The position numbers were made by a program, and so were the translations under genes. Below, one piece after another: positions 44,179-56,416 of a DNA stretch of 64,000 nucleotides. The notes beneath the pieces were generated by a model that searched no databases, had not been told where the DNA came from, and worked only from the letters and a program-made list of their open reading frames with translations. The stretch's first letter is position 1. Each line of letters opens with the position of its first letter. Source of the DNA: Gaeumannomyces sp. JS-464 (Eukaryota; Ascomycota; Sordariomycetes; Magnaporthales; Magnaporthaceae); NCBI GenBank assembly GCA_002197995.1, contig NGZR01000006.1, positions 2,841,001 to 2,905,000 on the forward strand, given 5' to 3'.

Positions 44179-45161
44179 ATGGCCGTCAGTCGTAAGTCTG
44201 CCCCTTCCCGGCAGCCAGCCGACAGACAAACTCTGACACGGCAAACCCAGACGCCTCCCTGGGGCTGGTCGCCATGGCCTTCCTCGGCGGGTCGCTGGCC
44301 ATGCTCTTCTTCATCGTCCTGGCTGGCGTGACCGACGCCGTGCCGCTCAACAACACCTACTTCCTCGAGGCCAGCACGGCCGGCATCCGCGGCGCCAGGG
44401 ACACGTCCCGCTGGACCTATCTCCACATCTGCGGCCCCAGGAACCTCAACTGCACCGGCGCCCAGCCCGCCCCCGGCCTCGGCTGGGCCTGGGCAGGCGG
44501 CGGCGCTGGTGCTCCTGCTGAGCTTGTCGGGTAAGTTTCTGTCTTGTGCTGCGTTCCGGCCACATGCTGCAAAGACAAACCAGCCGCTGACGTCTCCCTC
44601 CCAAATAGACCCTGGTGGGGCGAGACGACGTCCGACTACTACTGGTACATGTGGCGGTTCGGCTGGGTCCTGTTCCTCATCGCCCTCTTCTTCGAGGTTA
44701 TGACCTTCTTCGCCGGCTTCATCGCCTGCCTCGGCCGCCTGGGCTCCGCCGTCGCGGGCCTCGTGTCCATGACGGCGCTCTTCTTCCTGACCATTGCCGT
44801 CGCGCTGATGACGTACGTTTTATTTTTCTCTCTTCGTGTTCCCCACCCTGCGATTTCCTCCCACCCCTAAAACAAAACTGACTTTGTCTTCCGCACAACA
44901 AACAGCGCCACCTTCGTCAAGATGCGAGACGCCTTCTTGGCAGCCGGGACCGACGCCCACATCGGCACCTACGCCTTCGGCTTCGCCTGGGGCGCCTGGG
45001 CCGCCCTGCTGATCGCCACGGGCCTCTTCGCCGCCGGCGTCCGCGGCGGCTCCAAGGCCGACCGGTCCCGCAGCCGCCGCTGGGGCAAGCGCCAGCGCAG
45101 CGTCCGGAGCCGCCGCTCCCACGAGATTGGGAGCAGGCGCGTCAAGGAGAACTACGCATGA
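44179..45161 (+). CDS. SUR7/PalI-family four-helix membrane protein
   Basis: Members sit in plasma-membrane eisosomes or act in pH signalling. Four exons (44179-44191, 44251-44530, 44609-44812, 44906-45161) give 250 residues without frameshift; the first exon is only 13 nt. Helix 1 is SLGLVAMAFLGGSLAMLFFI. The extracellular loop has the family pattern TYFLEASTAGIRGARDTSRW, then HICGPRNLNCTG, with the two cysteines of the claudin-like motif, and YWYMWRFGWVLF follows. Helices 3 and 4 contain FFAGFIACLGRLG and GAWAALLIATGLFAAGVRG. The cytosolic tail is short and strongly basic (SRSRRWGKRQRSVRSRRS). This is closer to the Sur7/Fmp45 group than to PalI with its long tail. Confidence 0.88.
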
Positions 45162-46324
45162 GCGGAGAGCAACAGGGTGTGTGTATATGTGTATCGAGAT
45201 CTCTGTGGCCCCGTCTCTGTGTTGGAGAGGAGATAAGAGTACTACTTGTGGGAGTAGAGTGTGGAAAGGCGGGTGTGGAGAGGTGAGTAAGCCCTCACCC
45301 TGGAGAACACACAGGGAGAGTTTGTGCTGCATATGATGTGATTTATGATCTGATGTCCGATACCTTCCTTTCTTTTCTTATATCTATTATCGTCTACATC
45401 GAGGTGGTTCTTAGTCTGAGGATGCGGGTGTGACAATCAGGACACCCCGTCAACGCTGATACCCATAGTTATAAACCCGTGTTAAACTTTGCACAGCCTT
45501 TGCTCTCATGCCAAGTTTCGATGTTCTAGGCATTGTCACCATGGGAAAGCTCTCGATCCTGAGCAAAATTCACAATCAACCAACAGTGGCAGCAGACGCT
45601 CAAGCCCCAGGTCAGGGTATTAAAAACCTCTCTATGTGCACAGTAATAAAACAAGAGGAATCATATACACGGAATGTCGACAAAAGAGCGAAAGAGAGTA
45701 AAACAAACGCCACGAGCTCCTTCTTTCCAGCATTTTGTATTCGCCAGTGTTTGGTCGTTTGCCCCGTAAGCTCATCATGAGAGAAAGCCCCCAAGACGAA
45801 GACACAAAGAGACAAGCATCGGATGAGGAAATGGAAGAAGCAGCCAAAACAAGCAGGGGACAAAAAAAGAAAACGGCTATTAGAAGGATCGTAGTGAATA
45901 AGCGCCAGTCAAGGGAACCCGGGAATGATGGCAGCAGATAGAGGCAACATTAATGCCGAATCGCGCAGTTGTGGGGGAATCGTTTGGTGGGGACGAAGAT
46001 GCTGAGAAGAAAAGACACAGGCAGAAGTGGTAATAGCAAGGGAAAACAAAACAAAGGCCAGGCAGGCCAGGCGTAGTGGCGGGACGGGCGTTGCGAAAAC
46101 GCTGTGTGTTTGTGGCGTGACGCTGCGGGGGATGCTCCCTATGATCGACGCCCTCGCAAGCCTCGATCCCTCTCCAGCTTTTCGTGTTACGTGGTCGTCG
46201 CTTGAGCAAAGGGCCCGGAACCGGCCCTCGCGCGATCCGCCGGGCGCGCCAGTTCGACGTCGTCCGACGGCCGAGGGCGTGGGGCCAGGCAGGGGCAGCA
46301 GGCGCGCAGCAGGCGACCCAGGCC
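45162..46324. other. Convergent intergenic region
   Basis: No gene is seen between the 3' ends of the Sur7-type and RHO3 genes. Much of it is probably 3' untranslated sequence. It is AT-richer than the neighbouring coding DNA. Confidence 0.5.
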
Positions 46325-47403
46325 CTACATGACGGTGCACTTGCTCTCCTCGCGGTCCTTCTTGACGCTGAGGGCGACGCGGGCGGCCTCGGTGAAGGCC
46401 TCGTTGACGCCGCGGTTGCGCATCGCGGAGCACTCGAGATAGCGCATCGCGTTGATGCGTCGCGCCACCTCGAGCCCCGTGTCGTACGTGATCATTTCCT
46501 TCTTCTCGGCGTTCTTGGTGCCCGACGTCTGCGGACCGTCGGCCGCGGTCCCGTTGGAGCCGCCCGCGACGGCATTGTCAGCCGCCTCTTCGGCCGCCTC
46601 CTGCCTCAGGTCGCACTTGAGCGCCACCAGCACCAGCTTGACCCCCGGGCAGTTGTCGGCGATCTCGCCCACCCACTTGGACTCGACGTTTTCCAAGCTG
46701 TCTTTGCTGTCGACCGAGTAGCATAGCATTATCAGATCCGTGTCGTCTGTTGTTGCCCCGTGTGTTAGCTTGTGTCCCCCCGCCCTGCGCCATCGCGTGG
46801 CGTCCAAGCCACCGCGTCTACTGTGCTGCTTGGCTGGAGGATGGCCGGGATGACGAGCGTACCATATGAAAGACTCCGTAGGCGATCAAACTCCTCCTGG
46901 CCTGCGGTATCCCAGAGGGAGAGTTCGATGTGGACATTGTCGACAAAGATGTCTAGAGAGTAACGTTAGAAGGCGCACTCGGGATCGGCAGGATCCACGG
47001 GACACGGGGAGCAGTATTTCTGCATGTCTGCTCCCAAGGCTGGCGTACCGTGGACGTAGTTCTCGAAAACCGTTGGCTCGTACACGGTCGGGAAGTATCT
47101 GCCGACAGGGTCAATCGTGTCAGCAGGCCGCAGCACCGCGAGGGGTGGGGAGAGTCCGGCCGGGGAAGCACATACCCTCTGGTGAAGACGTTTAGTAGCG
47201 ACGTCTTGCCACAAGCACCGTCGCCTCTGTTCGCGAGAGCAACACGCAAAGGACGTTGTCAGCAATCGGCCTGGCCCAAACATGTTCCTGCAGACCTGGG
47301 TCTTGGGTGTTGACAGCAGCTTCGGGATGCGCCAAGGGTGGACTCACAGCAAGACAAGCTTGCGCTGAACCTGCTTGCTTCCTCCGCAGAGAGAGAAGGG
47401 CAT
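46325..47403 (-). CDS. RHO3: Rho-type small GTPase, RHO3
   Basis: It regulates actin and polarised exocytosis at hyphal tips. Five exons (47403-47348, 47226-47176, 47098-47049, 46952-46863, 46746-46325) give 222 residues without frameshift. All GTPase boxes are present: the P-loop in [19 protein letters not shown], the effector loop [17 protein letters not shown], switch II in [28 protein letters not shown] in place of the usual NKxD (typical for Rho3: TKxD/LKCD), and ECSAM. A 30-residue insert rich in Ala, Asn and Gly follows [11 protein letters not shown], longer than in yeast Rho3. The C-terminal CTVM is a CAAX box for lipidation. The N-terminus [20 protein letters not shown] supports the Rho3 assignment. 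Confidence 0.92.
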
Positions 47404-48581
47404 CGTGGCGGCCGGGTCGATTGTGCTGGACGGAACGCCGTGAATGGTGCAATCGGTGGGGAGGGAAATCGAAATCGACAGGGAGAGACGAGGCAGCGGC
47501 TGACGATGCCGAGCTCAGCTGTCCGCTCGGTCGCTCGGTCGCTCAGGGTGGCGGCTCGCGTCGCAAAGACAGGAAGGACGACAGGGCAGGACGAAGGCCA
47601 GACGACGGACGGGATTAATTGAGATGGCGAGGAGTCGTCGCTGAGGCGGTTTGGGATGATGGAAGCAAGCAAGAAATGTGGACGAGGCGACAAAAAAAGG
47701 AGCCGGTTCAAGTGGTGGTGGTGGTGGTGGTGGTGGAGGAAGCGTGGTTGTGGTTGCGTTGCGGCGACCAAATTAAAGAAGCGAGACGAGTGGGCGGGCG
47801 CTGCACAACGTCTCAGGCAGCGCAGATGCAGCGCAGTGACGCGTAGCCCAATCGAGTGAGGTGCACCTTATTACCACCTACCGGAAGAAGCGCAGTCTGG
47901 GACCGCCCGTGCTAGCAGAAGAAACCAAGCCGAGGCGCGACTCTGCATGCAAACGAAAGTAGAGTCAAGCCGCGATCGGATTCAGGCGATAAAAATGATG
48001 CACAGGAAATGGCAGCGAAGCAAAAAACAAATGGTTTGGTTTCCCAATCGACTCCCCAGGACAGGGACAGTCGGACTAGAGTCCCAGGCTGAACCATAGA
48101 ACGATCTACCTAAGATGAGGGTGCCACGGGTGCCAGGCCGCTGCATCTCCTCAGCAGATCCCCACCTGCGGCTGCATCCATTGAAATGACGGGCAGGGGA
48201 ACCTGGCAGCAAGGGTCCCTGCACGTGAACCGTCATGTGATGGGGCAGGCAATTGCCGCCCAGGCCTATTTTTAACATCAGTCCTGCCACGGCCAAGCCC
48301 ACTATGACTCTGTTCTGCAGCTCCGATGGTCTGACGAAGTTGATGGGCCTGGCATTGCAGAGTTGCCTCGTCGCTGCAGGCAACACGTCCAAGCATCATG
48401 GCCATAAATGAGTAAACAAGCAATCAATAGCATGTAGAAATTGCTAAATTGCAAAGGCGAACCACCGCACCTATAGATTCACCCAGTACCATCAGCCTGC
48501 AGTCATCAATCATTGCTCAGATTGCTCGGGTATCGAAAACATCAACCATTACCACACCGCGATAGTCCTCGCTGGGTCCTC
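47404..48581. other. Intergenic region
   Basis: This is the promoter region of RHO3 (minus) and the 3' flank of CWC25 (minus). It has a GTG/GGT microsatellite at about 47,712-47,738 and no recognisable gene. Confidence 0.5.
47712..47738. repeat. GTG trinucleotide run
   Basis: About nine GTG units occur in a row, about 310 bases upstream of the RHO3 start codon. Confidence 0.9.
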
Positions 48582-49937
48582 TCACTCCTCGTCCTTCTGC
48601 AGACCTCGCTTGCTCCGTCCAAGCCGGTCCGAGAGCGACATCTCGCCGGCCTTGCGGTGCAACCCGTTGACAAAGGCTCTCCCGCCACCCTGCCGGTTGT
48701 CTTGCATTCGCGCCTGGGCATCCGCCTCCCGTTCTGCTCTTTCGCGCGCCTCGATTTCAGCCAGCCTCCGCTGTCTGTCTTGATCCAGCTCCGAGGCTGC
48801 CTCCTGCATAACTGCCAGCTTGCGAGCACGCTCTTCTTCGGCAGCATTATCGTCGTTGCGACTCCTCGGGCCTCCATTAGATCTTGGGTTGTTGTTATGG
48901 CGTGTCCAGTCGGCGCGGGGATGTCTGTCTTGGCGTCCCTGATTGCGATCCGACTCTCGTCGAGAAGCATCTCGCCTGTCATCGCGAGGCTCTCCAGGGG
49001 ACCGCCGGCGCCGTGGCTCACTACCATCCCGAGTGGCACGACGATCTTCCGAAGGTTGATGGCGATGACGGTCTTCTGACCGGTCACCGTTCTTCAAAGG
49101 TGAGCGAGACCGCCGACGGCTGCCTGCTTCGTCATGTGTTTGCGAGCGCCTCGGGGATCTTGAGCGTGACCGATAGCGAGATCTGCTGTCTCGGCGTCTG
49201 CGCTCGTCGTCATGGCGATCATGTCTGTCGCGACGACTTCTCCTGTCCCTGGAATCATCGCGCCGGCTGCGGGATTTTCTCTCGTCATCCGCGCCGTGCA
49301 TATCCTTGCTGCGCGACCGGTCACGGTCATGGGATCTCCTCCGCTTGTGGCGTCTGTCACGGTCGTCTTCGCGGTCATCTCGATGGCGGCGGTGTCTTTT
49401 CTTGTCGCGATTCTCCTTCTTTTCATCATCGATACCCATCGAGGCTAGCAGTTGACGGCGCTTGATAGGGTCGCTCATCATGGTCTCGTAGGCGGCCTGT
49501 TCACGGCGCTTGATGGCGAGTAGGGGGTCTTCGCGGATCTTTGCGGCGGTGTCGCGGGCAGAGTTTGCGTTGCCAAGAGCCATGAACTTGGCCTCTGCCG
49601 CCGTTGACTCGACTTGCTTGTTGTCATTCTTGGTCAGGATGGTGTCGATGCGGCGCTTTCCCAGGAGGAAGCCCTCCAGCTCTTCGGTAGTTCCAAGGGC
49701 GCCATCTGTGGGGCCCTGGTAGAGAAACTCGACACGGTCGATGCGCTTCGTGCCGCCAGCCGCCTCGATTTGTTTTTGCAGTTCCTCCTGGGCGCGCTCC
49801 TCCTTGAGTTCTTGGATGCGCTGCTGCGTCTTCTTGCGTTCTTCGAGCGCGCGCTGCTCCGACTCGTAGACGCGGCGCTGGTTAGACAGCAGCTGGGGGT
49901 GCCAACTCTTCTTGAGGTTGAGATCGCCGCCTCCCAT
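48582..49937 (-). CDS. CWC25: Pre-mRNA splicing factor Cwc25
   Basis: This is a spliceosome step-one factor. It is a single exon of 451 residues, intact. The N-terminus [17 protein letters not shown] is the invariant start of the Cir_N/Cwc25 family. It is followed by a coiled helix ([20 protein letters not shown]) and a conserved EFLYQGP plus [11 protein letters not shown]. The segment [16 protein letters not shown] near residue 165 is also typical. The rest, about residues 180-380, is an Arg/Ser/Asp/His-rich low-complexity region with RS dipeptides, as in many nuclear splicing proteins. A short conserved end contains [20 protein letters not shown]. It is divergent from the CSN2 gene. Confidence 0.93.
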   Translation of the reverse strand: MGGGDLNLKKSWHPQLLSNQRRVYESEQRALEERKKTQQRIQELKEERAQEELQKQIEAAGGTKRIDRVEFLYQGPTDGALGTTEELEGFLLGKRRIDTILTKNDNKQVESTAAEAKFMALGNANSARDTAAKIREDPLLAIKRREQAAYETMMSDPIKRRQLLASMGIDDEKKENRDKKRHRRHRDDREDDRDRRHKRRRSHDRDRSRSKDMHGADDERKSRSRRDDSRDRRSRRDRHDRHDDERRRRDSRSRYRSRSRSPRRSQTHDEAGSRRRSRSPLKNGDRSEDRHRHQPSEDRRATRDGSEPRRRRSPGEPRDDRRDASRRESDRNQGRQDRHPRADWTRHNNNPRSNGGPRSRNDDNAAEEERARKLAVMQEAASELDQDRQRRLAEIEARERAEREADAQARMQDNRQGGGRAFVNGLHRKAGEMSLSDRLGRSKRGLQKDEE

Positions 49938-50591
49938 CTTGACAGTGGTGGCTGGTCAACGCGAATTGCGCGAGTGCTTCGTGGGAGCGCTGCAGGAAGG
50001 CTGTCTGGCGTGTATGATCGGAACGCAGGTTTGGCGGCGAACAGGGTACTTGTTGCTCTGTCTCGAAAGCTTTCAGGGTGGAATGGCGATTTGAGGATGG
50101 TGGATGGAAATGCGAAGTTGGCCGGGGGGTGGCAATTGTTATGTCTGGGATGGCCGCATTTTTAACTGACATCCTGCAAAAGACAAGGTTCTGGGCTGGC
50201 CGTTGGAGGTGGTACTGGTGAGTACATTAGCTCCGATTTTAGCCAAGCATGTTCCAGCAACTGGGTCCTGTGAAAGGTACTTTTCCGTACCCAACGGTCG
50301 CCAGGAGCCACCCGCTTTGCCTTTGCCGCGTGCTGTGGTCCCCAGCGACGGACCCACCCTCTTCCCCACAGCGGCAGGCACCAGCACAATCGATAAGCAG
50401 CCCCGCGGGGCCTGGTACCTCCATTCCCCAGCTGTCGGAGTCTCTTGACCGACGGCATCAACAGCCAGCGCTGATTCAAACAGGCTCAGCCTCGACACAG
50501 ACATCACATCCATACCACAGCCGCGCCCGACCAGACGAACGCCCCCCCAAAGCACCCAGCGACCGCCCAGAGCCAGACCCAGCCGCCCACC
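49938..50591. promoter_or_regulatory. 654-bp bidirectional promoter (CWC25 / CSN2)
   Basis: The start codons of two housekeeping nuclear genes face away from each other over this stretch, so both promoters lie within it. No TATA element or coding signal is evident. Confidence 0.5.
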
Positions 50592-52355
50592 ATGTCCGAC
50601 GACGACTTTATGCAAGCCTCGGATGAGGAGGAGTATGACTTCGACTACGAGGACGACGACGACGGCAACGACGAGGCCGTCGACATCGAGAACAAGTACT
50701 ACAACGCCAAGCAGCTCAAGCTGAGCGACCCAGAGGAGGCGATTGACGAGTTCCTCGGGGTGACGGCGCTGGAGGAGGAGAAGGGCGACTGGGGGTTCAA
50801 GGGCCTGAAGCAGGCCATCAAGCTCGAGTTCCGGCTGCAGCGTTACGACAAGGCCATTGAGCACTACGAGCAGCTGCTGACGTACGTCAAGTCGGCCGTG
50901 ACGCGCAACTACTCGGAAAAGTCCATCAACAACATGCTGGACCACATCGAGAAGGCATCGGGCGCGGACGCGGGGGCGGGCAAGTGCCTCGAGGCCTTCT
51001 ACTCGCTCACGCTGCAGTGCTTCCAGAGCACCAACAACGAGCGGCTGTGGCTCAAGACCAACATCAAGCTGTCCAAGCTGCTGCTGGACCGGCGCGACTA
51101 CGCGACGGTGACGCGCAAGCTGCGCGAGCTGCACAAGGCGTGCGAGCGCGACGACGGCACCGACGACCCCAGCAAGGGCACGTACGCGCTCGAGATCTAC
51201 GCGCTCGAGATCCAGATGTACGCCGAGACGCGCAACAACAAGCAGCTCAAGCGCCTGTACCGGCGCGCGCTCAAGGTGCGGTCGGCGGTGCCGCACCCCA
51301 AGATCATGGGCATCATCCGCGAGTGCGGCGGCAAGATGCACATGAGCGAGGAGAACTGGAAGGACGCTCAGTCCGACTTCTTCGAGAGCTTCCGCAACTA
51401 CGACGAGGCCGGCTCGCTGCAGCGCATCCAGGTGCTCAAGTACCTGCTGCTGACCACGATGCTCATGCGCTCCGACATCAACCCCTTCGACTCGCAGGAG
51501 ACCAAGCCCTACCGCAACGACCCGCGCATCGCCGCCATGACGGACCTGGTCGACGCCTACCAGCGCGACGACGTCCACCGCTACGAGGACGTGCTCAAGC
51601 GCAACACAGACCTGCTGGCCGACCCCTTCATCGCCGAGAACATCGACGAGGTCACCCGCACCATGCGCACAAAGGCCGTCCAGCGCCTCATCGCCCCCTA
51701 CCAGCGCCTCCACCTGTCGTGGATCGCCGCCCAGCTGCGCATCGGCCAGGACGAGGCCCGCGACATTGTCGGGTACCTGATCCTGGACGGCCAGGTCGAC
51801 GGCAAGATCGACCAGCGCCGCGGCATCGTCGAGATCGACTCGAGGACCGACTCGGACCGCACCAAGGCCATCTGGGAGCTCGCCGTCACTATCCCGCTCT
51901 ACTTTGACCAGGTCTTCAAGGACGGCGAGGGCCTGCGCTCCGCCACCGGCGACACCTCGCTGGGCGGCGGCGGCGCCGACTTTGGCGACTTTGGCGACGG
52001 CCACCAGGGCGCACCCTCCAGGCTGAGCCGACGCGCCAAGGCCGGGAACCTATACAAGGCCGCCTCGGGCTCGGGGCCGGGCGGCGCCCAGGGCTCGTTC
52101 GTCGAGCGGTATAAGCGGAGGCGGCTCGGCGGTGTGGCAAGCATGAATCTGACGGGGAAACCAGGCCTCCGTGGTGCGATGCAGCCTTTGTCACCAGTCC
52201 ATGCCGCTTTTGTTTCTGGTCCAGGTATCCATTTGGTGCTCGGGCCCAAACCAAGGGCGTTGTGTGGACATGTTGCTGGTGGCGTTTCTTTTTTTCTATT
52301 TGCTCTACATGATACTGTCCATATTATCAGGAAGCTAGGCGTTTGTGGAAGCTAG
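50592..52355 (+). CDS. CSN2: COP9 signalosome subunit 2
   Basis: This is a PCI-domain subunit of the deneddylase complex acting on cullins. The frame is intact from MSDDDFMQASDEEEYDFDYE, the typical acidic CSN2 start. TPR-like helices follow: EEAIDEFLGVTALEEEKGDW, GFKGLKQAIKLEFR, YDKAIEHYEQLLTYVKSAVT, RNYSEKSINNMLDHIE, LWLKTNIKLSKLLLDRRDY and MYAETRNNKQLKRLYRRAL. Then come SEENWKDAQSDFFESFRNYD and the PCI segment with RIQVLKYLLLTTMLM, IAPYQRLHLSWIAAQL and YLILDGQVDGKIDQRRGIVE. The predicted 587 residues are longer than usual. After about residue 440 the sequence is Gly-rich, then unlike other CSN2 proteins, so the last 60-80 codons may be a missed intron or read-through. Confidence 0.93.
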   Translation: MSDDDFMQASDEEEYDFDYEDDDDGNDEAVDIENKYYNAKQLKLSDPEEAIDEFLGVTALEEEKGDWGFKGLKQAIKLEFRLQRYDKAIEHYEQLLTYVKSAVTRNYSEKSINNMLDHIEKASGADAGAGKCLEAFYSLTLQCFQSTNNERLWLKTNIKLSKLLLDRRDYATVTRKLRELHKACERDDGTDDPSKGTYALEIYALEIQMYAETRNNKQLKRLYRRALKVRSAVPHPKIMGIIRECGGKMHMSEENWKDAQSDFFESFRNYDEAGSLQRIQVLKYLLLTTMLMRSDINPFDSQETKPYRNDPRIAAMTDLVDAYQRDDVHRYEDVLKRNTDLLADPFIAENIDEVTRTMRTKAVQRLIAPYQRLHLSWIAAQLRIGQDEARDIVGYLILDGQVDGKIDQRRGIVEIDSRTDSDRTKAIWELAVTIPLYFDQVFKDGEGLRSATGDTSLGGGGADFGDFGDGHQGAPSRLSRRAKAGNLYKAASGSGPGGAQGSFVERYKRRRLGGVASMNLTGKPGLRGAMQPLSPVHAAFVSGPGIHLVLGPKPRALCGHVAGGVSFFLFALHDTVHIIRKLGVCGS

Positions 52356-55300
52356 GCGTTTGTGCGGTCGTCTCGGGGGTCTGCAATCATTTACCCAGCA
52401 GTACCACCAACAAGTGAGTAGATGATGATGTCGTTGCATGCTTTACCATCCTTTCCACCCAGAAGCACCAAAGCAGAGCCGCAACGGAGCCTCCCAGCCT
52501 CGCGTTTTATTCGTTGCTCTCGTTTCCCTCGCGCAAGGAACCGCCGTGCGGGAGCACTCGGTGAAGCCTCGGCGCTACCAACGAGATGCATCTTGGCCCC
52601 ACCTCGTATTGAAAGGGGTTGCTCCCATGATAAAGGGGAGGAATATCTATCTTCACTCACTTGACACACGACCTTTGCTCTGGCCCAGTTTTCTTGACTG
52701 CCTGGTTATCGAGCGTTCCCCACACCGCCTGAAACTAGAGTCCCTACGGAGTAGGTTTTGTTGTTTTTGGCCCGGCTGCATTGCGGCCGCTGCACCGCCG
52801 GCCGCTGCGACCTCGCGGCATGGCAATAGGCTGGGCTCGGGACCGAGCAGGTGCGGGCGGAGACGCACCCCACGGCACCCAGCCAGTAGATATGCCCAAT
52901 GATTGACGGCGCCATCCCGCGGCGATGACGACTTGGAATTTTCGATATGCTTGCCTTGCCTTGCTCCCGGAGGTGGTGGTGGGGTGTCTGTCTGTCCCTG
53001 TTCCCATCTATCGTTGTGTGTGCGTGCGTGTGTGTGTCTTGGCGGTACGGTATTCCCACTACCTGCTTGCCCGAGATCTGTCATTTATGACAGGAAGCAG
53101 AACAAGGCCGGGCCGGCCAATAGCACGAAGCGGTGCCGCCCATGCGCTTAGGAAAAAAAAAAAAGAAAAAAAAAAACCCTACATATGCATACAAATTTCT
53201 TTCCGTGCATGCAAGCGTGGTCCCCACCCTCCGTGCAAACGACAAACGACGACGAAAACGGGTTGGTCGCCGCCCAGAAGCACTAGACGCTGGAATTAAC
53301 CAGTTAGCCAGCGCGCAAGGATTGGATTCAAACATGTGCGTTTTGTTGTTGTTATGCACGCGCGGCCTTCACCTTCACATCAACACATGATGCCCCAAAA
53401 GTGCTGGAAACCCGACTTGTCATGGTGCACAGGCCGTCACGTTGGACGCCAAAGCAAAAAGAGAGAAACAGGTCAGGAAACGCCCGCAGCGGTCGTTGGC
53501 AGCTGTTTTTCTTCCCTCTTTCTTTTTTCCACTTCGGACCGGGTTCTGCCTCGCTTCGTTCTAGTGTGCCTAGTCGCCTGTTCTTGGCTGTCGGCGGCCG
53601 TGGGGAGTAGAATGTGTGACTGGACGGCTTGTCCTGTACGTTGTAGAACCACTAGGTGCCTGCCTAGTGTTAAAAGGACCCAACCACGTCTGCAGTCGCC
53701 CGTGACGCGGGCGGTAGTTCAGAGACGGAGAGAGGGTGAGGGTAAGACAAAACAGAATCGAAAAGAAGAGAGGTGGTGGTGTGCGCTCGCGACGGCACTT
53801 GCTGCCGCCGGATGGGTGAATGAATCCCTGCGGCGGATAGGCCCTTCCGGATCTCGGAACCTCAGGTAGGGGGGAGGGGGCCCTTCTAGCTGGCCGCCGC
53901 CCCCTGTGTCCGCTTTTCTCACCCGCCCGACGCGGTTGCCGCCCGTTGAGACATGGCCGAGGGGCCGATATTGATGGGCTGGGGATGGAGGCGGGGGCCG
54001 CAGCACGAACGTTGGACAAATGGTCTGTCGAACAGGTGGGCTGGCACACATGTGCTCGCACGCATGCAGACCTCCGAATCCAGTCCGCAGGATGATTGGG
54101 GGTCAAAAAGCGAGCGGTGGTGGGAAACGATGAGTTATTAGTGTCATCGACAAGTGGCTGTGGCGTGGGACGCTGGGTTGCTGCCGTGGGCTGGACATGC
54201 ATCCCGGGCACCGCAATGGCGCAGATCGGCATGGCGCTCCCCTGCCCACTCCTCTGGGCACGTGCCCGGCTTGCCTCTAGGGTCAAGGGAGATACCTTAC
54301 GTCTCTCTTCTTCTCTCTATATCGCTTCCGCTTTTCTTTAGCACCCTTCCTCTCTCGTTGCCGCTGGCTCCAACGCACGTAAGAGGCAACCGAGGAGTGG
54401 GCAAGGGACGCGCACCTTGCCGCTGGCGTCATGCGACAGCGGATACCCGCATTCACCGGCCCGTCGGCCTTGTTTGCCTTGCTCGGTGTGTGCGTCGCGA
54501 AGGGTGGCGGGTCTGGGCTGAGAAGAACAGGAAGAGATATGTTACACAGTCTTTTCGGCGCACAAATCACACACGACATCCACCTACACGAAAGCGGTGT
54601 CGGTCTGTGGCGGTGACGTCCCAAGACAAACAACGACAGGTCATGCATGACAAAGAGGCAACAATGCATCCCATAAAACAAAACCCGCTGGTTTGGCCGT
54701 CTTCGCCCCGAGCTCGACCGAGATGTCCGAGCTGGATGGGGACGGTGGTGGTCTAGATGGTCATCGAGATCGTATTCCTTTGCCTGGGACAACACCCACC
54801 TGGCCTCGGCGGAAGAAATGTAAAAAGAGAGCCACACTGCCGCACCGGGCGCCCATGGCAAACATTCCATGTAAGGGAGGCCCGCCGAGGCAAGATGTGG
54901 AACGGGACCACCCCGGCTCGGCAAGCCGCGATGAATCGCTGCAGGCCCTCCCTTGCAGATCGGAAGTAGCAAAGGAAAGGGAGTCAACAGCGGGGCTCTC
55001 AAGTCCCAATTTGCTTGCTTGGGTTAGCTCTGTTGCCCCTCGTGCTAAACTGTAGAGAGAAAACACAGGGTGAGAGCCCAACGTTGCCAAGAGGTTGCTC
55101 GGACCAGATGAATTTCCGACGCCCCGTGGTGAGACTGATGCTGTGTGGGCAGGCAAGCGATCCTGGTGGAAGGCCAAAGCCAACAAACAAAAACCTTCCC
55201 ACTAGCCTTCTGTAGAGGCTGGAAAGGGGTTCGGTCTTGTTGGCTGCCTCAAGTTCCTCGGCCCTAGGCTCGGAGGATAGCGTTATGTTACTGGGGTCGA

Positions 55301-56395
55301 ATTTGAGCCACGACACAAGCGTTGACACGCAAAATCCGCCCTGGAACCCCAGAAGTGGCGTTATAGTTCAGGCCTGGAGCCGGGCGGCGGTCGCCTCGGA
55401 TCAAAACGAGAAAACTCCGACGCTGCTAGGTGAGCTGGTGAAGTCCAGTGCTGCAGTGATCCCACGGCCTGATGACGAGACAAGGACGTGGGAAGGCAAG
55501 GGGGATGGTATGCAGTTTGGCAGCAGCAGGAGGAAAAGAAATTCGGTCAAGGCCGCGTCTACACCGTATGTTCTGGGGATCTGCAAAGCTAGAGGCTGGT
55601 GAGGAGGTGGTGAGTGGACGAGGCCAGCAATGGGCGTCTTCCAAAGATGAGAGGTCCGAGAGAATGGCCCTTGATCAAGGACTGGCTGACAAAGTCCATC
55701 TGGGCGGGGCGTCCAATGCATTGGAAGGGATAGTCTTGATGAGGTTGGAGCCGGATGGGTGGTATGACGGGGTGTGATGGATGGGCGATGGGCGATGGAC
55801 GAGAGACGACGGACCCAGAAACTCGGGTTCGTCAGCCCAAGGCGTGGGGAAAATAAACACCGAGGCGCGAGGTGTCGACAGGCGGATACCTGCGAGGCCT
55901 GTCCTGGTGCTGGATATGCCATGCCAGTGAGGCCTAACACATAGCCATGATCTGTCGCCTGCATGAGCCCAGAGGTGCGCGCCTTCGCCAAGGCCAGCCT
56001 GGGGACCATCCTCTGGTGTGTGGTCGGTCGCGGGGGATGCATCGAGGCATCGACCTAGGTCTGGAGGCATGCTGGGCTAGACTGTCAGCCCGCATCATGG
56101 AATGGAAATTGATAGCTAGGCGCTGTGGTGGTGTTGGGGCGTGCCACGTTTCCGCGCAGGGGTGGAGAGAGGCAGAGAGGCAGAGCAGATATGCAAGGCA
56201 AGGAAAGGCAAAGGCGGCTTGTTTGTTTGAGGCAGCCGGTGAGCTGGAGCTAGCCGTCGAATTGATCAATCACATCAGTTCCCGTCTGCCCCGGACGTAA
56301 CCGTGCTGCGCTGGGTGGGGTCGCTGCGAGCGTCCGGTTCGTCGGCTGGGCTGCCTAGCCCCACTTTCTTTCCGCCCATTTTTTTCTTCCTTCCC

Positions 56396-56416
56396 TTTTT
56401 TTTTTTTTTTTTTTTT
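56396..56416. repeat. 21-base T homopolymer
   Basis: An uninterrupted T run lies inside a longer C/T-only stretch beginning near 56,379. Confidence 0.9.

Noticed and set aside
50139..52004. Long open frame (621 codons) on the minus strand
   Set aside because: It lies opposite CSN2, whose plus-strand protein is fully conserved. The minus frame has only Val/Leu-rich composition from GC-rich codons and no motif.
54283..55002. 239-codon minus-strand open frame in the 52-58 kb interval
   Set aside because: No recognisable motif and a biased composition; other frames overlap. Not supported as a gene.
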